Source: CAZSLZ01 sp964607865
Lineage (GTDB): Bacteria; Vulcanimicrobiota; JAJTBE01; CAZSLZ01
Direction of reading: 5' to 3'
Length of the DNA: 30,058 nt
Assembly: GCA_964607865.1 (NCBI GenBank)
Contig: CAZSLZ010000019.1
Span: 1 to 30,058, forward strand
Under the pieces are notes generated by a model, which was not told the DNA's origin, made no database searches, and saw nothing but the letters and a program-made list of their open reading frames with translations. The position numbers were made by a program, and so were the translations under genes. Positions 1 to 7,884 of the stretch are shown in pieces (the stretch's first letter is position 1; the number at the start of each line of letters is the position of its first letter).

Positions 1-624
1 CAGGGTATTGTCCCAGTCGCCGCCGCCAAGTTTGGTAGTACCGGCAGTTGATATAACCTCCACCACGTTTTCTCCCAATTCGAGAATGGACACATCAAAG
101 GTGCCGCCGCCAAGGTCAAACACCAGCACGGTCATGGTGGTTTCCTGCTTATCAAGGCCGTAAGCCAGAGCCGATGCAGTGGGCTCATTGATGATTCTTC
201 GTACGTTAAGGCCTGCAATCTGGCCGGCGTCTTTTGTGGCCTGGCGTTTTGAGTCATCAAAGTAAGCCGGCACTGTAATTACTGCATCAGTTACCTTTTC
301 GCCCAGGTAATTTTCAGCGTCTTCCTTGAGTTTCTTCAGAATCATAGCTGAGATCTCCTGGGGCGTATATTCCTTATCGTCAATTTTGGCCTTGTAATCG
401 GTCCCCATGTGTCTTTTGATTGATGCGATAGTTCTATCGGGGTTACTTATAGCCTGTCTTTTGGCTATTTCTCCTACCAGCCTTTCACCGGTTTTGGAAA
501 ACCCGACCACCGACGGAGTCGTTCTGGAGCCTTCCCGGTTGGGAATAACCTGGGGCTGGCCTCCTTCCATTACGGCCATGCAGGAGTTAGTGGTTCCTAA
601 ATCGATTCCCAATATCTTAGCCAT
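1..624 (-). CDS. dnaK: Chaperone DnaK (Hsp70), N-terminal part, cut by window edge
   Basis: ATP-dependent cytosolic chaperone that works with GrpE and DnaJ. The 208 codons present run from ATG at 624 (MAKILGID) to the window edge. They show the Hsp70 nucleotide-binding signatures: GIDLGTTNS at residues 5-13 and DLGGGTFDVSIL near residues 170-182. After the first phosphate motif the sequence runs straight from RHMGTDYKAKIDD to YTPQEISAMIL. It therefore lacks the roughly 23-25 residue insertion typical of Gram-negative DnaKs, which points to a monoderm lineage. A strong AAGGAGG-type ribosome site lies just upstream (about 632-640 on the complementary strand). grpE ends 40 bp upstream on the same strand, so the two are very likely co-transcribed. 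The peptide-binding domain lies outside the window. Confidence 0.97.
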   Translation of the reverse strand, partial: MAKILGIDLGTTNSCMAVMEGGQPQVIPNREGSRTTPSVVGFSKTGERLVGEIAKRQAISNPDRTIASIKRHMGTDYKAKIDDKEYTPQEISAMILKKLKEDAENYLGEKVTDAVITVPAYFDDSKRQATKDAGQIAGLNVRRIINEPTASALAYGLDKQETTMTVLVFDLGGGTFDVSILELGENVVEVISTAGTTKLGGGDWDNTL

Positions 625-664
625 ATTAATTTCCTCCTTAAAATGATTTTATTATTAATAAATT

Positions 665-1219
665 TTACTTTTGTCTTGACACTTTCACCATTGTGGGCCT
701 CAGTACCCTGTCGTGAAATTTATATCCCTTGCTGAATTCATCCAAAACCGTCTCATCTGGATGTTCATTGTTTTCTTCCATCAACATGGCATGGTGAAAT
801 TCCGGGTCAAAGGGTTTCCCGCAAGCTTCTATGGGTTCTACCCCCAGTTTTTCCAGAGTGTTTTCCAGTTGCTTCTTTATCATTTTTATACCCCTGGTGT
901 GAGGGTCTTCATCTTTTTCAAGATCGAAAAGTGTGCATGCCTGATTGATGCTGTCCAGGACGGGCAGAAACTCTTTTAAAATGTTTTCCTTGGCGTTTCT
1001 CACCGATTCCTGATACTGCTTTTCCTGCCTTTTCCTGAAATTAATAAATTCTGCCGACAACCTTTTAACCTGCTCCTGCAGTTCTGCAATTGTTTCATCT
1101 TTGGTTTTTGTTTCCTCGGCCTGGTTTTTTGGGCTGGTTTCAGCCTGTGTATTTTTTTGCTCTTTTATCTTAACAGGTATTTCCTGTCTGTCACCTTTTT
1201 GCTGGGTCTGATTTTTCAA
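665..1219 (-). CDS. grpE: Nucleotide exchange factor GrpE
   Basis: GrpE releases ADP from DnaK in the Hsp70 cycle. The sequence shows a charged, low-complexity N-terminus, then a long coiled-coil helix (about residues 40-100), then the conserved C-terminal GrpE signature ending FHDRVLRPTMVKVS. Length, about 184 residues, is normal. Start choice: the frame opens at GTG 1240, but the perfect Shine-Dalgarno GGAGGTGA (1225-1232, complementary strand) sits 5 nt before an in-frame TTG at 1217-1219. I prefer that TTG; the longer form would add only seven residues. A consensus promoter lies about 70 bp upstream and dnaK follows by 40 bp. hrcA, the heat-shock repressor gene often found before grpE in Bacillota, is absent. 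Confidence 0.95.
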   Translation of the reverse strand: MKNQTQQKGDRQEIPVKIKEQKNTQAETSPKNQAEETKTKDETIAELQEQVKRLSAEFINFRKRQEKQYQESVRNAKENILKEFLPVLDSINQACTLFDLEKDEDPHTRGIKMIKKQLENTLEKLGVEPIEACGKPFDPEFHHAMLMEENNEHPDETVLDEFSKGYKFHDRVLRPTMVKVSRQK

Positions 1220-1267
1220 ATTTTTCACCTCCATATCCACCAGTCAAACCATATTGATCGATTAAAC

Positions 1268-1296
1268 ATTATATAAGTTTATAATAGCGTTGTCAA
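1268..1296 (-). promoter_or_regulatory. Consensus sigma-A promoter for grpE-dnaK
   Basis: Read on the minus strand: TTGACA (1291-1296), exactly 17 nt, TATAAT (1268-1273). Both hexamers match the vegetative consensus perfectly. Transcription would start near 1261, leaving a leader of about 40 nt before the grpE TTG. No CIRCE inverted repeat (TTAGCACTC-N9-GAGTGCTAA) is seen between promoter and gene. Confidence 0.85.
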
Positions 1297-1481
1297 GTTT
1301 TCTTAATTCATTTATTTAGTTAACTTGCCTCTAATAGTATAGATGCAGTTTTGCTGATATGGATTCACGTTTAAAAAAGATTCAAAAATATTTTTTTTCA
1401 AAGGGATATAATTGATTATTAACGAAGTTCGTTTCAGTAAAAGAAGTTTTTCACCAGCGGACTTATGGCGGAGTGTTTGTT

Positions 1482-2897
1482 ATGACTATTAAAACAAAGA
1501 AAATTCAAAAAAATAAAAAAGTTGACATTGAACTGAAATTAAAGAATTTTGGGCCGATAAGCAGTGGAACCTTCAAACTGAAGCCTTTGACATTGTTTCT
1601 GGGGGCAAATAATTCGGGTAAATCCTACGCCACCATGTTAATTCACTCAATTTTTGAAGCTTTGCACCCCAGCCAGGCGCCAAAAGACTGGCCTTTCTAC
1701 ATGAAATGGCAGATTGACAGGTATCCCAATATCAGCAGGTTTTTAAACGAATCCACCCAGCCTGAAAAAATTTATCAGGAGTTGAAGAAAAACGGCGAAA
1801 CCCGGGTGAACAAAAAATTTCTTGAAGAAATTTCCCGGCGAATCTTACAGGAAATATTCGAAAAAAGGCTGGAAGCCCAGATTACCAGTGATTTTGGCTG
1901 CAAACTCCGGGAATTGATCCGCTTTAAAAAAAGATCATTCGATATTGTACTGTCCCGTGGCGGTAATCCATTAGAAATTCATTTTACCAGGACCAACCGT
2001 TTCCAAATAAAGCAGTTCCCAAAACTTGGTTTTGATATGGAAATTTCAGCCAGGGAAGAGACTCAATTCATCGAGATGAGTTCCAGCAAGGATAAAGTGG
2101 AAGTGGAATTCGGCCAGTTGCTTAATGACAAGGAACAAAACCTGCATTTGATTAAGAGCACTCTTGTGGATATATGTTCCTTTATGGTTCTGAAAAACCT
2201 GGCTCATTCCAGTAAATATTTGCCGGCAGAGAGGGCTGGAATTCTGCAGGTGCATAAAGCATTATTATCGGGCATGGTAAAACAATCAGGCCTGTTTGGA
2301 ATAAAAAAAGTGGAAAGCCCGTGGTTGTCTGGAGAAATCGCCGACTTTCTGACTTCAGTTACATCTATTAACAGCCAGAAAGGCCCCCTTTATAAACTTG
2401 CCCGCGAAATGGAAAAGGATTTACTCCGGGGTGAAATAGTAATAACCAGCTCGGGCCATGATATTTATCCTGAAATAAAATATAAACTTGAAGATTCCGA
2501 GGTTCCCCTGCACCGGTTTTCTTCTACAGTTTCAGAATTAGCTCCGCTGATATTATTCTTAAAGTATAATATCGAGCCGGGCAATGTATTAATTGTAAAG
2601 GAACCTGAAACCCATCTGCATCCTGAAAGCCAGGTGAAACTAACCAGGTATCTGGCAAAGATTATGAAGACGGGTGTTTATCTTATTCTATCCACTCACA
2701 GCCCTTACATTTTGAAAACCCTGAATAAATATCTGAAAAGAGAGACAGGTAAGGACAAGGCGAATGAAGCTTCCATAAAAATTAAGGAACATGAAGTGGG
2801 GGTATTCCAATTTAAATTTGACGGAAGAAGCAAAGCTTTCAGAATAAAGCAACTAAAAATAAATAAAGACAGGGGAATTTCTTATAAGTTAATATAA
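1482..2897 (+). CDS. ABC/AAA-type ATPase, OLD/RecF-like, no nuclease domain
   Basis: A cytosolic P-loop ATPase of the AAA_15/AAA_21 group (RecF/SMC/OLD-like). It has a Walker A LGANNSGKS near residues 39-47, a long helical insert, then a fused Walker B/D-loop VKEPETHLHPESQ near residue 371 and the H-loop STHSPYIL near residue 403. The C-terminus (about 45 residues after the H-loop) is too short for the TOPRIM nuclease of true OLD proteins. Start choice: the frame opens at GTG 1473, but GGAG at 1470-1473 lies 8 nt before ATG 1482, so ATG is preferred (471 residues). Proteins of this kind occur as DNA-repair, toxin and phage-defence ATPases. Here it has no recognisable partner: the next two genes are small and uncharacterised. 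The substrate is unknown. Confidence 0.85.
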   Translation: MTIKTKKIQKNKKVDIELKLKNFGPISSGTFKLKPLTLFLGANNSGKSYATMLIHSIFEALHPSQAPKDWPFYMKWQIDRYPNISRFLNESTQPEKIYQELKKNGETRVNKKFLEEISRRILQEIFEKRLEAQITSDFGCKLRELIRFKKRSFDIVLSRGGNPLEIHFTRTNRFQIKQFPKLGFDMEISAREETQFIEMSSSKDKVEVEFGQLLNDKEQNLHLIKSTLVDICSFMVLKNLAHSSKYLPAERAGILQVHKALLSGMVKQSGLFGIKKVESPWLSGEIADFLTSVTSINSQKGPLYKLAREMEKDLLRGEIVITSSGHDIYPEIKYKLEDSEVPLHRFSSTVSELAPLILFLKYNIEPGNVLIVKEPETHLHPESQVKLTRYLAKIMKTGVYLILSTHSPYILKTLNKYLKRETGKDKANEASIKIKEHEVGVFQFKFDGRSKAFRIKQLKINKDRGISYKLI

Positions 2898-2982
2898 CTT
2901 ATACTTGACATGAAAGTTTTTTTCTGGTAATTATTATTAAGGTAAATTTTTATTTATTTGTAAGATCGAGGAGGGTACTCTT

Positions 2983-3306
2983 TTGATAAAATATAGTAAG
3001 AAATACATAGAAAAGTATTATGAACATTTTCGTTTCTTCAGGCCTGAATGCATGGACAAAAGGATCCGCGAGGTTATGATGCGGGGAAGGCATTGCTTCG
3101 ATTGCCCCGGAATAACCCGCTGTAAAATGCATCCTGAATATTGGCTTGTAGGGGAAGAAGAAAGAAAAGCAGAGAATGAAAAGTTAATGAAGGAATTCCC
3201 TGAACAGGTGGAATTGCCATTACTTCCCGGTGATCTAGAAGGCCGGACGGGAGAAATTTCTATAACCAAGGGGATGCCGGCCAGGGAAAAACGTCTTGGA
3301 GTATAA
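2983..3306 (+). CDS. Small cysteine-containing protein, unknown function
   Basis: A 107-residue protein that I do not recognise. It starts at TTG 2983 behind a strong GAGGAGGG ribosome site (about 2968-2975), which makes it a credible gene. The middle carries a CxxC-x6-C-x2-H cluster (HCFDCPGITRCKMH, residues about 47-60) that could bind a metal. The N-terminus is rich in Tyr, Phe and Lys, and the C-terminus is charged and proline-containing with no transmembrane segment. It follows the ATPase by 85 bp on the same strand and is closed by an intrinsic terminator. It could be the last gene of that transcription unit; a functional link to the ATPase is only inferred from position. Confidence 0.7.
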   Translation: MIKYSKKYIEKYYEHFRFFRPECMDKRIREVMMRGRHCFDCPGITRCKMHPEYWLVGEEERKAENEKLMKEFPEQVELPLLPGDLEGRTGEISITKGMPAREKRLGV

Positions 3307-3311
3307 ACCCA

Positions 3312-3340
3312 AACCCGGATTTTTCCGGGTTAATTTTTTT
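3312..3340 (+). terminator. Intrinsic terminator after the small Cys protein
   Basis: Perfect 8-bp stem AACCCGGA/TCCGGGTT (3312-3319 with 3324-3331), TTTT loop, then a run of seven T at 3334-3340. It begins 6 nt after the stop codon. Confidence 0.85.
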
Positions 3341-3356
3341 AACAGGGAGATTGGTT

Positions 3357-3668
3357 ATGATATCATTGGAAAATCTGGTTGACAAAAAGATATTTTTAGT
3401 TTTAAGAGATATAGAATCTTTCAGTGACACCGGGCTGGATTCAGAGAAACTTGTAGCCACCCTGAAAGGCTACGAGAAAAGAAGAGGGATCTGGATTGAA
3501 TTGGAATCGGTTTCTCAAACCGCCCTTACCGTTAAGGGTAAAGATCTGGCAGATTGCAAAGCTTTTGTATTTATCCCCTGGAGCCACATTGCAACCATTG
3601 TGCACTATCCTGACAAAGAGGGGCTGGAAGTGAAAGATTACAAAGCCAAGAAGATCGGGTTCAGATAA
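3357..3668 (+). CDS. Conserved-looking small protein, unknown function
   Basis: A 103-residue soluble protein starting MISLENLVDKK that I do not recognise. AGGGAG (3344-3349) lies 7 nt before ATG 3357, so this start is preferred over the in-frame TTG at 3351. The sequence alternates beta-like and polar stretches (IWIELESVS, TALTVKG, AFVFIPWSHIATIVHYP), which suggests a small beta-barrel or SH3/PilZ-like fold. That is inference from hydrophobicity pattern only. No signal peptide, membrane segment or catalytic motif is visible. It lies between two intrinsic terminators, so it may be transcribed on its own or by read-through. Confidence 0.65.
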   Translation: MISLENLVDKKIFLVLRDIESFSDTGLDSEKLVATLKGYEKRRGIWIELESVSQTALTVKGKDLADCKAFVFIPWSHIATIVHYPDKEGLEVKDYKAKKIGFR

Positions 3669-3674
3669 ATAATA

Positions 3675-3699
3675 CCGGAATCGGTTTTTCCGGATTTTT
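3675..3699 (+). terminator. Probable intrinsic terminator
   Basis: A 6-bp stem CCGGAA/TTCCGG (3675-3680 with 3688-3693), 7-nt loop, then A and five T (3695-3699), directly after the stop codon of the upstream gene. Confidence 0.65.
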
Positions 3700-3760
3700 G
3701 TTTGTAAAAATAAAGATTCATTTTTGAATTTTCTGGAATATTGAATTTAGGATATACTTG

Positions 3761-4738
3761 ATGAAAAAGAAACTGATTATAATTTTATTTTTATTTACAA
3801 TTTTTACCCACCAGGTTTTTGCCCGGGAATTTTTGTATTCTCCCGCCCCTGATTCCCATATAAAAAATAACCGGCCCACCATAATGTTTTCATTTCCCCG
3901 AACCGGTATTGATTTGAAGTCGGTGGAAATGTTTGTCAACGGTGTAAATGTTACCACTTATGTAATCAAATCCAACAATTCCATCATATACGGCCCATTT
4001 AAGAATTTACCCGCCGGCAGAAACATGGTGAGGGTAACTTTCAGAGATAGTGAAGACAATAACAAAGAAGTCGCCTGGGCTTTTTTTATTGAAGAACTGG
4101 ATATGATCTACTCCATTGAACATAATGCCAGAAGCTTTCTTGTTGTGGGCGAAAAATTAAAGGTCAGGGTCAAGGGGGAACCCGATTCCAAAGCTACTTT
4201 CAGCCTGGGAAACATAGCCCGTGAAATACCCCTTCACGAAATTTCACCCGGTGTTTATGAGGGCAGTTACACCGTTAAAAAAGGTGATTTTCTGAAAAAT
4301 GAGAAAATTATTGTTTCTTTTTGTTCACAATCCGGAGAAACCTGCGATATGCAGGCGGAAAGCACGGTTTCTATACAGGGGCGTTTTTTTGCAGTTAAAA
4401 TTACCGAACCCGAAAACTGGACCCAGCCCGGCAGTAATTTTTTTGTGAAAGGCCGGACCAACCCAGACACAGCTGTGTATGTCAATGTCCAGTTAAGTTA
4501 CAACCTGGGCAACACCATTGTACCTTTGGGCCAACCGGGCACCTACCGGACAATTTCAGATTCCCACGGCCATTTCGAATACAAATTGAATTTTCCCGTT
4601 TCAGTTGGTGGGCTTATGGCAATTATTAAGGTCACTGCGGTAAAGGCGGGCAATACCCGCTCCATTCCCGACCAGGTAACGATTTTCCTGGGAACCCCCA
4701 GAAAACATCCAAACAACGAATTGGACAGGATTAACTGA
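3761..4738 (+). CDS. Exported protein with Ig-like beta-sandwich domains
   Basis: Begins with a textbook signal peptide: MKKK, a hydrophobic core LIIILFLFTIF, and a probable signal peptidase I site VFA|RE near residue 21. There is no lipobox cysteine or later transmembrane segment, so it is probably secreted or wall-associated. The mature part (about 304 residues) looks like two or three bacterial Ig-like beta-sandwiches. Characteristic phrases are SPAPDSHIKNNRPTIMFSF, VEMFVNGVNVT, VRVTFRDSEDNNKEVAWAF and, in the last domain, FFVKGRTNPDTAVYVNV with DSHGHFEYKLNFP. Start choice: ATG 3761 is 8 nt after AGGA; an in-frame TTG at 3758 adds one residue. No enzyme motif is seen, and the role (adhesion, scaffold or binding) is unknown. 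Confidence 0.75.
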   Translation: MKKKLIIILFLFTIFTHQVFAREFLYSPAPDSHIKNNRPTIMFSFPRTGIDLKSVEMFVNGVNVTTYVIKSNNSIIYGPFKNLPAGRNMVRVTFRDSEDNNKEVAWAFFIEELDMIYSIEHNARSFLVVGEKLKVRVKGEPDSKATFSLGNIAREIPLHEISPGVYEGSYTVKKGDFLKNEKIIVSFCSQSGETCDMQAESTVSIQGRFFAVKITEPENWTQPGSNFFVKGRTNPDTAVYVNVQLSYNLGNTIVPLGQPGTYRTISDSHGHFEYKLNFPVSVGGLMAIIKVTAVKAGNTRSIPDQVTIFLGTPRKHPNNELDRIN

Positions 4739-4759
4739 CTTATTACGGACTAGAAGCCT

Positions 4760-4917
4760 GTCATGGCGAGCCCCTGAAGGGCGTGACAACCTGAAAAACG
4801 GCGTCATTGCGAGCCTCGAAGAGGCGTGGCAATCTCAATTCAGATCTTGTTTGTTCCCAACCCATTTACCTGAGGGGTATAGAGATCGCCACATCGCTGG
4901 GGGTTTATTCTGATGAC
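4760..4917. repeat. Palindromic interspersed repeat (REP/MITE-like)
   Basis: Contains two direct units beginning GTCATGGCGAGC (4760) and GTCATTGCGAGC (4803), each followed by an inner small stem (CCCTGAAGGG; CCTCGAAGAGG) and GTGACAACCTG or GTGGCAATCTC. A related unit lies in opposite orientation at the far end (GAGATCGCCAC at 4882-4892, closing with GATGAC at 4912-4917). The GTCATTGCGAGC...GTGGCAATCTC phrase is a familiar intergenic repeat in many bacteria, usually present in numerous copies. Outer ends are inverted (GTCAT / ATGAC). No coding potential is seen. Confidence 0.75.
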
Positions 4918-4933
4918 AAAATTATCATTATAA

Positions 4934-4963
4934 AAAAAGAACGGGTTAAAACCCGTTCTTTTT
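4934..4963. terminator. Bidirectional intrinsic terminator
   Basis: A 12-bp perfect inverted repeat AAAAAGAACGGG/CCCGTTCTTTTT with a TTAAAA loop. The A-tract and T-tract on either side let it terminate on both strands. It lies 17 bp beyond the end of udp and can also stop transcription arriving from the exported-protein gene. Confidence 0.85.
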
Positions 4964-4979
4964 CTTCTCAAGAATAAAA

Positions 4980-5753
4980 TTATTCTGAATCCATCTTATG
5001 TAAAATTTTCACAGCTTCAATAGAAGTTTTTATAGCTTCTTCAACACCAACTTTTTTCACAATGGGAGCATCGCCGTAAGTGAGGCCGATAATAGCTGTA
5101 ACTTCTCCCACTCTTACTTTTCTAATTGACCCGATTACAAACAAAGCTGCTGATTCCATGGAAGTGGCAAGAACCTGGCTGCGCTGCCAGGTTTCCCAGA
5201 GTTGATTGTTATGGGTAAACTGGGGTATCATTTCTGGTTCTTCAATATAGAAGGAGTCTTTACAGTGCATAATGCCGCAATGACAATTGAGCCCCAGGTT
5301 TCTGGCGCCCTTTCTCAAAGCCCAGGCCACGTCTAAATCTCCCACAGCGGGATAAGACAGGGGAACATATTGGCGGGTAGTTCCTTCCTCCCGGATGGCG
5401 GCCGTTGAAACCACAATATCACCCAATTTTATTCCGGGCTGGATGGCGCCGGCAGTTCCTACCCGGATAAAAGTATCTGCCCCTATACGTATTAATTCTT
5501 CAAGGGCAATGGCAGCAGATGGGCATCCTATTCCTGTGGAAGTGCAGGAAACTTTTATCCCATCCACAGTGCCGGTGTAGGTGGTATATTCCCGGTTCTG
5601 GGCAACTTTCTCAGCTTCGTCAAAATAACTGGCAATTTTTGGCACCCTTCCGGGGTCACCGGGAAGAATCACATATCTTCCCACATCGCCTTTTTTAAGG
5701 CCAATATGATATTGGGTTTCGTCTTTCAAAAGATTGCTATGACCATGTTTCAC
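4980..5753 (-). CDS. udp: Uridine phosphorylase
   Basis: Catalyses uridine plus phosphate to uracil plus ribose-1-phosphate in pyrimidine salvage, in the cytosol. Family marks of the NP-I nucleoside phosphorylases are clear: the phosphate-binding GDPGRV (residues 32-37), RVGTAGAI (97-104) and the ribose-binding TSMESAAL (197-204). QYHIGLKKGDVGRYVILPG near the N-terminus is typical of Udp rather than DeoD. At 257 residues it has the normal length. It starts at GTG 5753 with an AGGAGG site 7 nt upstream. It is monocistronic, with a terminator downstream and a separate plus-strand gene upstream. Substrate preference between uridine and other pyrimidine nucleosides cannot be fixed from sequence. 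Confidence 0.93.
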   Translation of the reverse strand: MKHGHSNLLKDETQYHIGLKKGDVGRYVILPGDPGRVPKIASYFDEAEKVAQNREYTTYTGTVDGIKVSCTSTGIGCPSAAIALEELIRIGADTFIRVGTAGAIQPGIKLGDIVVSTAAIREEGTTRQYVPLSYPAVGDLDVAWALRKGARNLGLNCHCGIMHCKDSFYIEEPEMIPQFTHNNQLWETWQRSQVLATSMESAALFVIGSIRKVRVGEVTAIIGLTYGDAPIVKKVGVEEAIKTSIEAVKILHKMDSE

Positions 5754-5939
5754 TGGAGCTCCTCCTTTGGATGATGTTTTATTAACAGAATATTTTTTTT
5801 GTTTACCTGACCTCTGTAAAAAGTGGGATTTTAGTAATTCAATGAAAAAAAGATTAACCCTTCACGTTAAAAGGAAAGGATTGTTTGAGTTTATATTTAA
5901 GATCTAAATTACAAAAAGATAATTGAAAGGGTGACACCT

Positions 5940-6206
5940 TTGTCAAAAAAGAAAAAAAATACAAGTAAAGAAGAAGCTGAAAAATCATTAAAGGAAGATT
6001 TCGGCGAAGAAGGCTATAAGGTATTGATGGACGGCACTGATGCGATTATCGATATTACCAAGGAATTCGGAATGCCTTATAAATATGTGCAGAAAGAGAT
6101 TAAAGAGAGCTTTGAAAAAGGCCTGGTAAGAGAAAAAGACGGCCTGTATATTGGTTTTAAGAAAAAAGAAGAAACAGACGAAGAAGACGAAGAGAAGAAA
6201 GACTGA
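5940..6206 (+). CDS. Small highly charged protein, possibly winged-helix-like
   Basis: About 88 residues, lysine- and glutamate-rich at both ends (MSKKKKNTSKEEAEKS; DEEDEEKKD), unrecognised. The core, GYKVLMDGTDAIIDITKEF through YKYVQKEIKESFEKGLVREKDG to LYIGF, reads like helix-helix-helix followed by a beta hairpin. That order resembles a small winged helix, but this is inference from pattern only. Start choice: TTG 5940 lies 9 nt after AAAGG (5926-5930). A GTG at 5931 in the same frame touches that site and is less likely. The gene ends directly against the stop of the convergent methyltransferase gene, with no terminator between them. Confidence 0.6.
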   Translation: MSKKKKNTSKEEAEKSLKEDFGEEGYKVLMDGTDAIIDITKEFGMPYKYVQKEIKESFEKGLVREKDGLYIGFKKKEETDEEDEEKKD

Positions 6207-6863
6207 TTACTTTTTCCTGTAGAAATATACCTTTTCCGACCCCCAGGTAAATGGATAATACCCATCGTTAAATAACACGAACTCTTCCTCAGGCAGTTCA
6301 TGCCTTATAATTATTATTATTGTACCCGGTTCTGCCTTTTTAAATTTTTCTATGGTCCGGTCCAATATTTCCCCTGAAAAGGTGGCCCCTGACAGATATA
6401 TTATATCGGCTTCCGACAGATCAGTATCAACTATATTTTCTTCTCTGAACAAGACATTTGCCACTCTCATAGTGCTGGCCAACTCCCGGGATTTTTCCAC
6501 ATAAGTTTTCAGTATTTCTATTCCCACACCCCGTGTTCCATATATAAAATAAGCTGAGATAAGGAATATGCCCCTGCCCGACCCCAGATCATAAATTGTT
6601 GCACCTTTCTGGGGCTGTATTTCCTCAAGTATAAGTTTTGTAGAAAGGGCATTGGTTTCGCCAAATGAAAAATCTTCCTCGGTTACATCCTGGCGAAGCC
6701 GGTTTTCCCGCATGAACACTTCATAACCCGAAACATTCCAGTACTTTCGCATCAGAAACCATTGCATCTTCCACCACCAGTAATGGGTAAAGAAAAACAC
6801 AAAATCGAGAAAATTAAAAACCAGGCTGTAGAAAAATTGCTTTAGTTTAAACAAAGGGGTCAT
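6207..6863 (-). CDS. Membrane-anchored class I SAM-dependent methyltransferase (DOT1-like)
   Basis: A 218-residue protein. Residues about 8-38 are strongly hydrophobic and aromatic (FFYSLVFNFLDFVFFFTHYW), giving one or two membrane-associated segments. A Rossmann methyltransferase domain follows: motif I YDLGSGRGIFLISA at 91-104 and the acidic loop GVGIEILKTYVEKS after strand 2. The arrangement FGETN (68-72) then DLGSGRG, with GTRGVGIE, resembles bacterial proteins annotated as histone-methylation DOT1-like. No substrate can be inferred. It starts at ATG 6863, 6 bp after the stop of the upstream one-TM protein, so the pair is almost certainly translationally coupled. The only nearby SD-like GGAG lies 12 nt before the ATG. 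It is convergent with the small charged gene, stop against stop. Confidence 0.8.
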   Translation of the reverse strand: MTPLFKLKQFFYSLVFNFLDFVFFFTHYWWWKMQWFLMRKYWNVSGYEVFMRENRLRQDVTEEDFSFGETNALSTKLILEEIQPQKGATIYDLGSGRGIFLISAYFIYGTRGVGIEILKTYVEKSRELASTMRVANVLFREENIVDTDLSEADIIYLSGATFSGEILDRTIEKFKKAEPGTIIIIIRHELPEEEFVLFNDGYYPFTWGSEKVYFYRKK

Positions 6864-6869
6864 GGGTGA

Positions 6870-7739
6870 TCAGTTCTCCGGCAAATAGAATGTTTCTTCA
6901 TCATTTTCAGCAGACTTCACATTTTCCAGATCCTGTTCAGATAGATCCAATGGCGAAGCCTGAAGGTCCTTATAGAAATTCTGCACAAAACCCAGCGCCC
7001 GGTCCAGGTCTTTTCTGTCCCAGACCGGAGGGCCGCTTACTGCAAAACCAAAAGGAGTAACAATTACCCCGAAATCAGTTCGTATGCTGTGAGGATCCTT
7101 TTCCTGATCCTTTTCCACCTCGAAGGGATAAACATCCTGATATTTCAGAATCACTTCCTGAGTATCCCTGTCCAGAAATGATAAATCCGGCGAAGAGATA
7201 TGTGAATCCACCCGCATTACATCTTCAAAACCAGGGATGGGTCCCGGCAACCGGGCTGGTTGTCCCCCCATTTTGTATATGATTTTTTCAATTAACTCCG
7301 ATTGCTTCCGCCGGATGTACAGGGGGGTATCGGCTCCCGTCCTGCAGGGGATCATCATAAAAGTAGAACTGCTCCGGCTTCTGGTGGTACCCACCCGTCC
7401 CGGTGAACCCACTGAACCATAAGAACGGCGGATTTCCACATAATCTTCTACCGCATATACAGAAAAATCATCATATTCTTTTCTGAATGCTTCTTTCAAA
7501 TCAGGTTCCCGTTTAATCCATTGAGTTGCAAAATGTATCTGTTTCATAATATGGCCAATATTTTTCCATTCTCTGCTACCCGGGGATACCCGCTGAAAAT
7601 TCAGTTGAGGAAAAATTTCATTGTAAAGCTCGGATCTTCTTTTCAGGGTTTCCTTCACATAAACAATTATCCGGTATCCTATAAGTGAAAAGACCAGAAT
7701 AAAAGCTCCGAATCCGATTAAAGCGCAATTTTGCTCCAC
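6870..7739 (-). CDS. Conserved hypothetical protein with one N-terminal TM segment
   Basis: Not recognised. From GTG 7739 it is 289 residues, opening with a clean transmembrane anchor (CALIGFGAFILVFSLIGYRI), then basic residues (KETLKRRSE) that would hold the body in the cytoplasm. A Gly/Ser/Arg-rich stretch (SYGSVGSPGRVGTTRSRSSS) lies mid-protein. The C-terminal half includes FGVIVTPFGFAVSGPPVWDR and an acidic tail. Start choice: AAAGGA (complement of about 7748-7754) lies 8 nt before GTG 7739 and 5 nt before TTG 7742. The open frame extends to TTG 7892, but that start has no ribosome site and would overlap the divergent MFS gene. It is probably co-expressed with the methyltransferase downstream and may act on or position the same substrate; that is inference. 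Confidence 0.65.
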   Translation of the reverse strand: MEQNCALIGFGAFILVFSLIGYRIIVYVKETLKRRSELYNEIFPQLNFQRVSPGSREWKNIGHIMKQIHFATQWIKREPDLKEAFRKEYDDFSVYAVEDYVEIRRSYGSVGSPGRVGTTRSRSSSTFMMIPCRTGADTPLYIRRKQSELIEKIIYKMGGQPARLPGPIPGFEDVMRVDSHISSPDLSFLDRDTQEVILKYQDVYPFEVEKDQEKDPHSIRTDFGVIVTPFGFAVSGPPVWDRKDLDRALGFVQNFYKDLQASPLDLSEQDLENVKSAENDEETFYLPEN

Positions 7740-7884
7740 CAAATCAGTCCTTTCAGAAAAATACAAAGAGATTAACCGGTAGAGGGTTTCTTCAAAAAAT
7801 AAACCTTTATTCCTGCCCCAGGGCTTATGCCCGATATTTTTATAATGTTGAAGGAAGTTCAGGGCAGATGAGGAAAGCGAAAAG

